From NCBI RefSeq assembly GCF_040958095.1, contig NC_091237.1, forward strand, positions 8,745,624 to 8,809,623: a DNA stretch of 64,000 bases, in the 5' to 3' direction. The notes beneath the pieces are model-generated. The model made no database searches. It had not been told where the DNA came from and worked only from the letters and a program-made list of their open reading frames with translations. The translations under genes and the position numbers were made by a program. Positions 55,050 through 64,000 of the stretch are shown here, piece by piece. The DNA is from Procambarus clarkii. Its lineage: Eukaryota; Arthropoda; Malacostraca; Decapoda; Cambaridae. The first letter of the stretch is position 1. Every line of letters starts with the position of its first letter.

Positions 55050-56290
55050 GATCCCTCACAATGATATCCTTTTGATGTAGGCATCTAGGGAGAGGTTCGG
55101 TGTGATATCAACCCCCAAATTTTTCTCTTTACTTGACTCTTGCAAGATTTCACCTCCCAGATGGTACCTTGTGTTCATCCTTTTGCTCCCTTCCCCTAAT
55201 TTCATTACTTTACACTTTCCTGAGTTGAACTGATGTGACATATTAATTCCTGGCACTCTGGTACCTATTTCTGTTTTCTAGTGTCCTATTATTTCTATAG
55301 TTTCTCCATGCCTTGCACTTATTTCTTTGCAAGCTTACATCTCTGATTAAACTATGCATTTCTCATCTGCATTATATATTTGTTCCTTTTGGACAGAGAC
55401 GAACTTGTCTGTTGCTTCCTTACACTTCTGTATGAGGAAGTCCATCATTCCTTGGGCCGTCTTTCCTCCGAGCTGTTTCCCAAGTTATATCTGTTAGGAA
55501 TTTTCTAATCTCATCATAGTTTTCCTTTCTGAATGCTAGCCTTTTGTTTTCTAGGCCCTTCCTTGAGTTCATTAACCCTTCTTCTTCGAAATACTCAAAC
55601 ATAATACACTGCGATCAATCATTCCCACAGGGGCTTCGAAACTGATTTCTTTTATGTCAAAGTCATTTAGAGTGAAAACTAGATCGAGTCTTGCTGGTTC
55701 ATCATTGCCTCTCATTCTTGTGCATCCTCTGACATGCTGACTTTAAAAGTTCCTTGTCACCACTTCCAACAGTTTAGCTCTCCATGTTTCCTCCCCTCCA
55801 TGCGGTTCCTTGTTTTCCCAGTCTATCTATCCGTGATTGAATTCCCCCATAATGAGCATATGGGATCTATTTCTATAGGCAGCAGTGGCTACTCTCTCAA
55901 TTATAGTGTTGACTGCCATGTTGTTTCTGTCATACTTTTGCCTGGGTCATCTGTCATTTGGTGGAGGGTTATATATCACTGCTACTACTACTCTTTGTCC
56001 TCCCATTGTCTTGGTACCTGCTATGTAGTCTCTGAACCTCTCACAGCCAGGGATAACCATCTCCTTGAAACTCCACTCCTTTCTTATCAGTAGGGCCACT
56101 CCTCCTCCTCCCCTTTCTCTCTCTCCCTATTACAGTGCATTCCTGGGGAAATACGGCATCCGTTATAATTCCTGAGATTTTTGTTTCTATGAGTCCAATA
56201 ACATCTGGGGTTGCCTTCTTGTGCTCTTTCCCTAAGTTCACTTGCCTTGCTTGTAATCCCATCAATGTTTTAAGCACATTTTCTTGAAAC
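55050..56290 (-). pseudogene. CR1-like LINE ORF2 remnant (endonuclease, RT core missing)
   Basis: Minus-strand reading from about 56280 gives the endonuclease start (MGLQARQVNLGKEHKKATPD, VIGLIETKISG), then after shifts the middle (AVIYNPPPND, LIMGEFNHG) and the end motif ARLDLVFTLNDFDIKEIS. A linker (FEYFEEEGLMNSRKGLENKR) follows to about 55410. After an unrecognised stretch comes the post-RT motif FNSGKCKVMKLG with KNLGVDITPNLS at about 55230-55080. The RT catalytic palm is absent, so the copy is internally deleted. It is the same broad family as the 3' ends at 20.2 and 41.9 kb. Confidence 0.78.
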
Positions 56291-56329
56291 TAACTCTCTT
56301 CCTTCCATTCTCAGTTTCTGTTGGTTCCA

Positions 56330-56935
56330 CTGGAGTAGAGGGGCAAGGGTGTGCCTGGGATGGGAGGGCCTAGGAAAGTGAACCTGGGGGATCTGGGGTT
56401 AGAGGGGGCTGGGAGTATCCTGTATGGGGAAGCTTGGAGGAGTATGGGGTTGTGCTCATGCTTGGGATGGCAAAGGAAAGTGGGCATGTGAAAGGGGTTA
56501 GGTCATTGCTTGGAGGATTAAAGTGAGTCTAGGGAAGGGGAGCCGGGAGGTAAGGGTGTGGGGGAGAGAGAAGAGGAGCCTGGGGTGGGCAACAGGGAGG
56601 CAAAGGGGGGGGGGGATGGAAGGATGGTTAGCTTGAGGTGGGGCTGGGGAGGAAACAGGAGCCTGTGGTGGGGTTGAGGGAGAAAAGGGGAGCCAGAGTG
56701 TTGGGCGGCAAGGAGGGAGGGGGGAGGTGTGATAGGATGGAGAGCTTGGGAGGGGGGAGGTGTGATAGGATGGAGGGCTTGGGATGGGGATACTGGGGAG
56801 GGCATGGGGTGTGGGAACAGCGAGGCCTGGGGTGGGGGGAAGGGTTGGGAAAGGTGGGCATGGAGGGAAACATAGGGGCACCTGGGGTCAGGGAGCAGGG
56901 GGGGGGGGCTTTATCTGGGAAGGGTCTCTACTGGT
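56330..56935. repeat. G-rich low-complexity region with a 34-bp duplication
   Basis: About 600 bp where the plus strand is dominated by G, including G-runs of 9 or more at about 56608 and 56900. A unit near 56722 (ggaggtgtgataggatgg...) is tandemly duplicated. The minus strand is Pro-rich in all frames and not considered coding. Confidence 0.75.
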
Positions 56936-56939
56936 TGGG

Positions 56940-58477
56940 TGTTATGATCCCAGGCAGCCGAAAAACGAGTCTCCCCTTTAAGAATTATTCTATCAAGCCT
57001 GACCTGACTAGAAGGTCTAGGAAATATAGAGATGAAGACACAGATGTAAAATAATTGGTTGGATTTCATAAACAATTTGAGATTATGGGCAGTAAATAAG
57101 AAAATAGATAAATGACTGGTTATGAGATGTGGATAATTTCCTAGAGGCGTGAGGCTCGCTTAGAGAGGAGCTTAAGTCACTTGAGTACCAGACATCGCGA
57201 GGGGAAGCTGCGCTCTGTGTGAGCTCCTGTCAGAGAGGGACCCCTAGTGATATATCTCCAAGCGAAAGGAAGTGTGCAGACGTTCCAGCTGTGGAATCGA
57301 GCTGTGAACGTTGTGGTCTCAAGTCCTGGATGGCGAGGAGTGTTTATTAAGCCGCCCAGAGACCTTATCGTGGGCCATGGGAGTGCCCTGATCAGACGCT
57401 GTCAGAGGGATAGCGCCCTCGACTAGACAATCTGTGGTAAGCACGATTCAAGCCAGTCTATAGTGATTACTTGTAGTTGGCCGTGTGCCCAACGACAGTA
57501 GCGTATGTTTATTGATAAGTTAGACATAGTTTTGGTAAAGCAAAAAGCCTAAATAAGAGGACGGAGATGAGAGAGACAGCTGGAGGGACGAGCAGCACGT
57601 CCTCTCCCGTCGACCGTCTGAAGCCAACTGACTGGCAGCGGGGGACCCTCCCAGAGTTAAGGAGCCGCCAGCCTGGCAAGGCGGAGCATGGACCAGCCCA
57701 AACGGGGGAGTCCACTCACAGTATGTAGACAGCAGATAGATATTGGAGGCAAAGATATTGTGTGGTTATTTTCGTTTGTGTTTAAGGGGAAACGATTTTA
57801 TTGGAGTGTCAATGGGTTGCAGGAATGTCTTTGGAGAAGAAGTTGCTGAGAACTTCGAAGCCAGCACAGAGGGAGTAGTTGATGAGACTCCAGGGTAGTG
57901 GAAGAGTAGGACCTCGAGCTGTGAGGAGAAGCAGTGAAGAGGAGTGTCACGTGCTTCTGTAATACCAGTGGCGAAACTCCAGTTCTGTTCGAGGAAACTT
58001 CATGGTGTAGCAGCCAAGAGAGCTGTGGAGGACCCTAGTAGAAGTTTTGGAGCACCATAGTTGCTCAAGGAAGACTTCATGGTGTAGCAGCCTGGAAGAG
58101 CTGCAGAGTATCCTGGTAGGTAAACCCAGAAGAACCTGAAGAGATCAGGGTAGTGAGCTTCCAGAGGTGGAAGGGAAGTTCTGGTTGATTACTTGTAGGG
58201 AGTTGGTAGAGTGTTTGGTTGTCATTAGCGTGCAAGACGCAGTGAAAGGTGAGTGATTGTTTGCCATTCTTGTGCCAAGGAGTACTTATACTGAAGTATA
58301 GAGTTACAATCGTAGGCTGGATAACCTACAGACATATGTGTTCTAGGATTGATAGGGTGATCGATTGAACATTGTTGTATATCGAGGAACATTTATACTA
58401 ATATTTATGTTATTGCAGTCATACGCTGTTTTCCTTGCACATGTTTATAGATATATATATATTCTCTTGCTGATAGT
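56940..58477 (+). repeat. Older related LTR, interrupted by the next element
   Basis: It begins TGTTATGATCCC and aligns by eye over its whole length with the LTR at 58478 onward (shared blocks include actagaaggtctag, attatgggcagtaa, aactccagggtagtg-like and cttgctgatag). Divergence is much higher than between the LTRs of the young element. It stops exactly where the young LTR starts, after cttgctgatag, so it was split by that insertion. The remainder would lie beyond the window end. Confidence 0.8.
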
Positions 58478-60542
58478 TGTTATGATCTCAGCCTGCAGGA
58501 GAAACGAGTCTCCCTTCTTGAGAGTTATTCAGCAAGCCTGACCTAACTAGAAGGTCTAGCAAATATTGAGGTGATAACCCATATGAAAAATGGCTGGTTG
58601 GATATGTAAAACAATTTAAGATTATGGGCAGTAAGTAAGGAAATAGATAAATGACTGGCTAGGAGATGTGGACACTTTGCTGGAGGCGTGAGGCTCGCTT
58701 CCGGAGGACCTTGACCTCACTTGAGTGCCAGACATCGCAGGGGGAAGCCGCGCTCCGTTTGAGCTCCCGCCAGAAGGGAACCCCTAGTGATATATCTCGC
58801 AGAGAAGAGAAGTGTGCGGACGTACCAGCTGTGGAATCGAGCTGGGAACGTTGTGGTCTCAAGTCCTGGTCGACGAGCAGATATTAAATCGCCCAGAAGC
58901 ATTATTGTGGGCTGTGTGGAGCGCCCTGACCAGACGCCGTCAGAGGAAAAGCGCCCTCGATCAGTTAATCTGTGGTAAGCACGATATACGCCAGTTCATA
59001 GTGATCGCTTGTAGTTTGGTCGTGTGCCCAGCGACAGTAGCGATGTTTATTTATAAGTTAGACATGTTTTAATAAGGCAGAAAGCCTGAAATAAGAGAGT
59101 GGAGAGGGAGGAGCACGGAGCGACGTCCGTCCCCTCTGAGCGCTGGCGGACGACTGAGGGAGCCTGGCTCCGGATGGAGGAAGACCCTCCCAGCGAGTGA
59201 GGACGCCGCCGCCAGGCGAGGTGGAGTATGGACCCGCCCAAAACGGGGGAGTCCACTCTCACTGTATGTAGAGGACAGATAGAGGTTTGAGGCAAGCATA
59301 TTGTGTGGTTATTTGTGTTTATGTGTTAAAGGGGAACATTTTATTGGAATGTCGATGGGTTGCAGGTTTGTTCTTTGGGGAAGAAGTTGCTGAGAACTTC
59401 GAAGCCAGCAGAGGAAGTAGCTGATGAGACTCCAAGGTAGTGAAGCAGAGGACCTCGAGCTGTGAGGAGAAGCAGCAGTGAAGAGGAGTGTCACGTGCTT
59501 CTGTAGAGGTGGTGTAGCAGCCAAGAGAGCTGTGGAAGAACCTAACAGAAGGGTGAAGCACCGTAGTTACTCAAGGAAACTTCATGATAGCAGCCTGGAG
59601 GAGCTGCAGAGGATCCTGGTAGTGAAGCCCGGAAGAACCTAAGGATATTAGGGTTGTGAACTTCCAGAGGTGGAAGGGGAAGTTCTGGTGGATTACTAGT
59701 AGGGAGTTGATAGTGTTTGGTTGTCAGTAGCGTGCAAGACGCAGTGAGAGGTGAGTGACTGTTTGCATTCTTATGTCAAGGAGTGATTTATTCTGAAGCT
59801 TAGAGTTGCAGTCGTAGGCTTGATTACCTACAGATGTATGTGCTCGAGGACTGACAGGGATCGATTAATCATTGTTGTGTATCAGTGAACATTTATACTG
59901 ATATATGTTATTGCATCCAAATGCTGATTTTCTATATATACATTATCTTGCTGATAGTGCAACAGTGTATGTAGGCTTGACCAACTTGAGGAGGTTAATA
60001 GTACCAGGTGGTGAACCAGGAGTTGGGATACCACTTGATAAGCTGATAATAGAGTTCTGATGGTATTGGAGTGCAACCTGATTTGGATATTATAGAGTAT
60101 AGGATTCATTATTATTAGATGTGTGTATGTATCGTGTATGTGCTTTGTTCAGTAAATGTGTTACAATTTGCTGGTGTTTGCCCTTGTCCTAGTGAGGCTT
60201 CCCAGGAGGTAGTAAAGAAGGAGAGAGAGAGAGGAAGAACCATGAACCACTGCTGTGGACAGGGTAGGAGGTAATACTGGTAAGTCATAGGGGGATTGAG
60301 GAGATCATATCTCATAAGGAGAGAGTGGGGAGTCACAGCGGCTCGAGTGGGTGTGTGCACGTGACAACGAGGCTAAGTGTTGGAGCCGCATCCCCTGAAC
60401 GTGTGACGTTGAGCCCCTCTCCAAGAGCCAGAAGCGCCAAGGGTGATCTCCTAGTATAAGCACTCTGCCGAGTTGTGGGTTGGGTTGTCCATAGAGAAGG
60501 ATCAACGACGACAACACCAACCAACCCACAGTCTATATAATA
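58478..60542 (+). repeat. 5' LTR, about 2.07 kb
   Basis: It starts TGTTATGATC; the end ATATAATA before aattgggggcc is inferred from the primer site. Open frames inside it are short and ignored. A tctatataata sequence lies at its very end. Confidence 0.8.
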
Positions 60543-60545
60543 AAT

Positions 60546-60562
60546 TGGGGGCCTGTCCGGGA
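60546..60562 (+). other. Primer-binding site (tRNA-Pro-like)
   Basis: tgggggcctgtccggga starts a few bases after the LTR. It differs from the known tRNA-Pro site of murine leukaemia virus only by a CT/TC swap in the middle. Confidence 0.7.
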
Positions 60563-60681
60563 GAGTGAACTGACACACCCACACCCTGTCCAAGAGTGGA
60601 TTTGTACACCCTTGCTGAAATAGATAAACTGTGTGAACGCAGGTGTATATTCTCTCTCTTGGGAAGACTCACAGGACAAAG

Positions 60682-63618
60682 ATGGATAAGGTGCAAACGT
60701 TTGTGGAGTCAGGCAAGCCTGAGGACTTGGAAGGTTGCACGAGGGATCAATTGAAACAAATATCAGAAAAATGTGGCATTAGGTTGAAAGCATCTAAAGT
60801 AGCTGGGATGAAGGATGAGATCCTGAGGCAGTTAAGAGCCAAAAATGAAGCGGCAGAACAAGGAGCCCAGAAAGGAGCTGAAAGTGGAAAGGAGGATGAT
60901 GGGCAGGATGAAGTGAGATCCCAGGGATCGAGTAGGAGCAGCAAGAGTAGCCGCAGTAGCAGGAGTAGCCGAAATAGGAGCTTGGAGAGATTCCAGTTAG
61001 AGCTCCAGATGCAGCAACAACGAGAGGACAAGGAGAGACAGTTCCAGCTGGAGAAGATGAAATTAGAACTCCAGATGAAAAATGAAGCAGAGAAGGAAAA
61101 AGAAAAAACCAGACTGGAAATAGAAAAAGAGAAAGCAAGACTAGAGGTCGAAAAAGAAAAAGCCCAGGTCGAAAAAGAAAAAGCCCAGGTCGAAAAAGAA
61201 AAAGAGAGAACAAAACAAATGCAGATAGAAGCGAATAGAACCGTGGCTGAACAGAGGATTGAACATGGGTTGCCAGAGAGCACCACCCAGGTATCACACC
61301 CACCAGAGGTTAGGGTTAGGGAGAAGGACATTCCCTTGTTTGTTCCCGAAGAGGCAGAGAGCTTCTTCGAGCATTTTGAGAAAGTAGCCAGTATCAAGGA
61401 GTGGCCACAGGAGGAATGGGCCCAGCTGGTCCAGTTAAGATTGACCGGTGCAGCCAGGGAGGCATACACCCAATTGTCACTGGAAGAGTGCCAGGATTAT
61501 GCCACAGTAAAGAGCAGCATATTGCGCTCGTTTCAGTTAACCCCAGAAGCTTATAGGAAGCGCTTCAGAGAGATGATCAAAGTTGGAGCGTGTACGTTTG
61601 CTGAGACAGCAAGAGATCTGGAAAGACGATTCCAGAAGTGGATTGAGGCTGCTGGAGTTGGATCTTACGCTGACCTAAAGCAACTGATGGTCATGGAGAA
61701 GTTCTTGGAGATGATGCATCCCGAAACAAAGTTCAAGATCCAAGAAGCAGGGATAATGGAGGTGAAAGATGCCGCAGATAGGGCGGATATGATTACTGAA
61801 GCGTACAAGAGCTTAAGGGAGAACAGAGTGAGAAGCGAGGCGAGACGCAGCAATGGAAGATCCAATGGAGTCTGGGGAGGAAGAAATTATGAAAGACCCA
61901 GAAGAGTCTGGGGTGAGAAAAATTTTGATAAATGGGCAGATAAAAGTAAGTACCCAAAAACTCAGAAGAGTAGGTCGCGCACTTCGTCTGAAAGTGAAGA
62001 TGGAGGAGCAAAACGAGAAACTGATCGGTATCCAGGAAATCAAGAATCCAGTAAAGCTCCACAGAGTACGAGTAGTACGTCTGGCCCGAGGAACTCCAAT
62101 ACGAGTGGGCAGAGTCAGAGCTACTCTGGTACATATAGAAGAGATTTTTCCCAGATGAGATGTTACAATTGTAACGGATTGGGTCACGTGATGCGAGATT
62201 GTAGACAGGGCAAGAGAGTTGTGACCCTGGCCATGTGTGACCCCGGAAGTAAATATACTAATGTGTTCCGAGACAAACCACAGAGAGCGAATTTAGTGAA
62301 CGAGAGGTATAGGCCGTTCATGAGTAAAGGTTGGATCAGTATAAGAGGCCAACCTGAGGTAGAAGTTGGTATCTTAAGAGATACCGGAGCTAATCAGAGC
62401 TTGATTGCGAGAAGCCTGATTGGGGATGGTCGACGGTTAGCTGGCAGTGGGAAGATGAAAGTATATGGGTTATTGTCGGAGAGTGACATGCCCGTATGTG
62501 CTGTCCAGCTAAGGTCGGAATATGTGTCGGCGGAGGTGATGTTGGGAGTGTGCCCCGACATACCTGTTCCAGGAGTCCAAGTGATCCTGGGGAATGACTT
62601 GTGCGGGACAAAGGTGTTGCCAAGAGTCATAGCGGAGACTGTGCCAGAGGAGTGCCCAGAAGGCCATGGCACGGGTGGGACACCTGAGAGTGTGAACCTG
62701 ACTGACATCCGAGGAGATGAGTCAGGAGACAGCCAAGCCATTGAGTACCCCGTCTCGGTAGTGAGGAAGGCAGAGGTGGCCGACAAGGAAGACGCTGGAG
62801 AAGATGATACAGTGTCGATTCAGCCGGTGGAAGATATCGACGTAGATATAGCGTGGCTGTTTGATGAAGATCCAGCCCAGGAAAATGGAGTCTCGGTGAG
62901 GTCGAAAGTGAAGATGGCCCAGCCGAAGAAGAATCGTGAGAAGAGAGCGGACCTGAGTAGAGCCCAGGCTGCTGAAATTAAAGGTCGGAAGGCGAATGCA
63001 GCTGTGCTGAGTAGGAACGAGGAAAGATGTGGACATACTGAGGACGGGAGTAGAGCGTCACGTTGTCCACGAGCACAGAGGCATAGGGATAGTGGAGTTA
63101 AGTTGTTTGAGATGTCAGGAGTCGACATGTTTCACAGAAAACGTGGCGGAGGGATAGTGAAGAAGAGTAATAGCCGGGAAAATGAAAGGAGAAGAGACAG
63201 TATGTGTGGAGAGATGCTTACGAGCACACAAGGAGAGGTAAAGCGACATGTATGGTCGAGTGCTGTTGGATGTAGTGCAGTGCTCGAACAAACTTTTAGG
63301 GAACGAAGAAGAGTCGAAGGAGAAGAAATGGAGTGGTATAGAAGTGAAAAGTGTAGGAAGAGGATGATGATGCAAGCATGGAGGGATAGAAGAAAGCCGA
63401 GGACTCGATGGAAGTCAGACAGGATGAGCTCTCGGATAAAGGAGGAGACGGAAGGGAGAATCGTCGGTGAAGACGAGGGAGTGAAGTATGATGACAGGAG
63501 GCGAAAGTATAATGGCAGTAGATGGAAGTATGAAGACGACAGAGGAGGTACAGACAGCAGATGTCTGACTCTGGACGTGAAGAGAAGAAGACGAGGAAAT
63601 GGAGGGTGGAGACAATAA
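60682..63618 (+). CDS. gag: Gag-protease polyprotein with Arg-rich C-terminal extension
   Basis: ATG at 60682 gives 978 residues with no interruption; an upstream GTG-started frame is ignored. Residues 5-55 form a SAP-like helical start (PEDLEGCTRDQLKQISEKCG). A Ser/Arg stretch follows at 80-100 and a long Glu/Lys coiled coil at 101-195 with KAQVEKEKAQVEKEKE repeats. A capsid with SCAN-like features (AYRKRFREMIK ... ERRFQKWIEAAG ... LMVMEKFLEMM) covers about 215-380. The knuckle CYNCNGLGHVMRDC is at 494-507. Retropepsin has Asp-Thr-Gly at 567-569 (GILRDTGANQSLIARSL) and VILGNDL at 634-640. An acidic linker runs to about 745, then a very basic Arg/Lys-rich tail of about 230 residues with no recognised domain. 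It would make particles and process them, but cannot copy or integrate on its own. Confidence 0.9.
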   Translation: MDKVQTFVESGKPEDLEGCTRDQLKQISEKCGIRLKASKVAGMKDEILRQLRAKNEAAEQGAQKGAESGKEDDGQDEVRSQGSSRSSKSSRSSRSSRNRSLERFQLELQMQQQREDKERQFQLEKMKLELQMKNEAEKEKEKTRLEIEKEKARLEVEKEKAQVEKEKAQVEKEKERTKQMQIEANRTVAEQRIEHGLPESTTQVSHPPEVRVREKDIPLFVPEEAESFFEHFEKVASIKEWPQEEWAQLVQLRLTGAAREAYTQLSLEECQDYATVKSSILRSFQLTPEAYRKRFREMIKVGACTFAETARDLERRFQKWIEAAGVGSYADLKQLMVMEKFLEMMHPETKFKIQEAGIMEVKDAADRADMITEAYKSLRENRVRSEARRSNGRSNGVWGGRNYERPRRVWGEKNFDKWADKSKYPKTQKSRSRTSSESEDGGAKRETDRYPGNQESSKAPQSTSSTSGPRNSNTSGQSQSYSGTYRRDFSQMRCYNCNGLGHVMRDCRQGKRVVTLAMCDPGSKYTNVFRDKPQRANLVNERYRPFMSKGWISIRGQPEVEVGILRDTGANQSLIARSLIGDGRRLAGSGKMKVYGLLSESDMPVCAVQLRSEYVSAEVMLGVCPDIPVPGVQVILGNDLCGTKVLPRVIAETVPEECPEGHGTGGTPESVNLTDIRGDESGDSQAIEYPVSVVRKAEVADKEDAGEDDTVSIQPVEDIDVDIAWLFDEDPAQENGVSVRSKVKMAQPKKNREKRADLSRAQAAEIKGRKANAAVLSRNEERCGHTEDGSRASRCPRAQRHRDSGVKLFEMSGVDMFHRKRGGGIVKKSNSRENERRRDSMCGEMLTSTQGEVKRHVWSSAVGCSAVLEQTFRERRRVEGEEMEWYRSEKCRKRMMMQAWRDRRKPRTRWKSDRMSSRIKEETEGRIVGEDEGVKYDDRRRKYNGSRWKYEDDRGGTDSRCLTLDVKRRRRGNGGWRQ

Positions 63619-63767
63619 GTAGAGTGGACCAATGGATTGCAGGCGTCCAAGGAGGACAGCCTAGCCAAGAGGTGCCAGAGAAGTCAAATCGTTTATGAGA
63701 AGATCATGGTTCTGGAGAGAGGTGAGCCAGATGTTGCAAGGAGCAACGAACTAATTGTAGACTCCTA

Positions 63768-63840
63768 AGAGAGTATATCGGGTGAAGAACGAGACAGTGT
63801 GGTGGCGGATGTATTATCCCGAGCTTTGCCACTGGAATAA
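63768..63840 (+). pseudogene. RNase H C-terminal remnant of a deleted pol
   Basis: After a TAA the frame reads SISGEERDSVVADVLSRALP and ends at TAA 63838-63840. DNVVADALSR-type sequence is the conserved end of the gypsy RNase H domain. It sits 24 bp before the 3' LTR, in a different frame from the gag-protease ORF. So most of pol was lost, and in the ancestor RNase H was the last domain of pol. Confidence 0.75.
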
Positions 63841-63851
63841 CTCTCAAAAAT

Positions 63852-63864
63852 AAGGGGAGGGGAG
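63852..63864 (+). other. Polypurine tract
   Basis: aaggggaggggag directly abuts TGTTATG of the 3' LTR. Confidence 0.88.
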
Positions 63865-64000
63865 TGTTATGATCTCAGCCTGCAGGAGAAACGAGTCTCC
63901 CTTCTTGAGAGTTATTCAGCAAGCCTGACCTAACTAGAAGGTCTAGCAAATATTGAGGTGATAACCCATATGAAAAATGGCTGGTTGGATATGTAAAACA
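63865..64000 (+). repeat. 3' LTR, first 136 bp
   Basis: Identical to the first 136 bases of the LTR at 58478; cut by the window end. Confidence 0.92.

Larger units (their letters stand above)
58478..64000 (+). mobile_element. Young gag-protease gypsy-type LTR element (3' end outside window)
   Basis: The 5' LTR runs from 58478 to about 60542. The 3' LTR starts at 63865, and its first 136 bp, all that is visible, are identical to the 5' LTR. Between them are a primer site like that of murine leukaemia virus (tRNA-Pro type), a single 978-codon gag-protease frame, a short RNase H terminus and a polypurine tract. RT and integrase are missing, so it is non-autonomous. Identity of the LTR starts suggests very recent insertion. 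Confidence 0.9.

Noticed and set aside
60747-61469. 240-codon minus-strand Ser/Phe-rich ORF
   Set aside because: Antisense shadow of the Glu/Lys coiled coil of the gag-protease frame.

Overview
The window looks like repeat-dense nuclear DNA of an arthropod, most likely a decapod crustacean. Direct support is the (TTAGG)n pentamer at 32730-32866, BEL/Pao and Ty3/gypsy-type elements, an I-group LINE, CR1-like LINE tails, tRNA-Thr-derived SINEs and long (AT)n blocks. The species cannot be proven from sequence alone. I found no convincing host protein-coding gene, rRNA or functional tRNA gene in 64 kb: essentially every recognisable coding stretch belongs to a mobile element, and most long open frames elsewhere are frame-agnostic minisatellites. 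Left part (1-20.6 kb): a decayed BEL/Pao pol on the minus strand (2060-4830); a 23-bp minisatellite (5365-6463 and 18856-19678) split by a minus-strand LTR element (6469-18850, two 835-bp LTRs, 5-bp target duplication); that element carries gag and protease but no recognisable RT/RNase H/integrase, and its protease is in turn split by a near full-length I-group LINE (9775-16069, 14-bp target duplication). Two CR1-like LINE 3' ends follow (19690-20615). Middle part (20.8-43.4 kb): a decayed tandem retropepsin (20871-21677); an 8.1-kb, 19-bp, strongly strand-asymmetric minisatellite (22140-30285) that runs directly into a gag-protease pseudogene (30286-32171), whose zinc knuckle is split by a SINE; an AT-microsatellite cluster holding a 161-bp near-perfect palindrome with hammerhead-ribozyme-like motifs on both strands, a TTAGG-bearing inverted-repeat element and a Penelope-like segment with a second hammerhead-like fold; an LTR-like unit with polypurine tract (34639-36298); a truncated second copy of the I-group LINE (36744-40230); CR1-like and SINE fragments. 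Right part (43.4-64 kb): an almost complete BEL/Pao element (43435-51857, LTRs of 1113 and 1122 bp, 5-bp target duplication), AT-rich then GC-rich sequence with no genes, a CR1-like endonuclease fragment, and finally a young gag-protease LTR element (58478 to beyond the window end) inserted into an older related LTR (56940-58477). The common theme is a set of gypsy-type gag-protease elements with SCAN-like capsids and MLV-like primer sites that lack most of pol. One keeps a short RNase H terminus just before its 3' LTR, which suggests an ancestor with integrase ahead of RT (Gmr1-like order). These elements, the LINEs and the minisatellites have inserted into one another repeatedly, and target duplications let the order be read.
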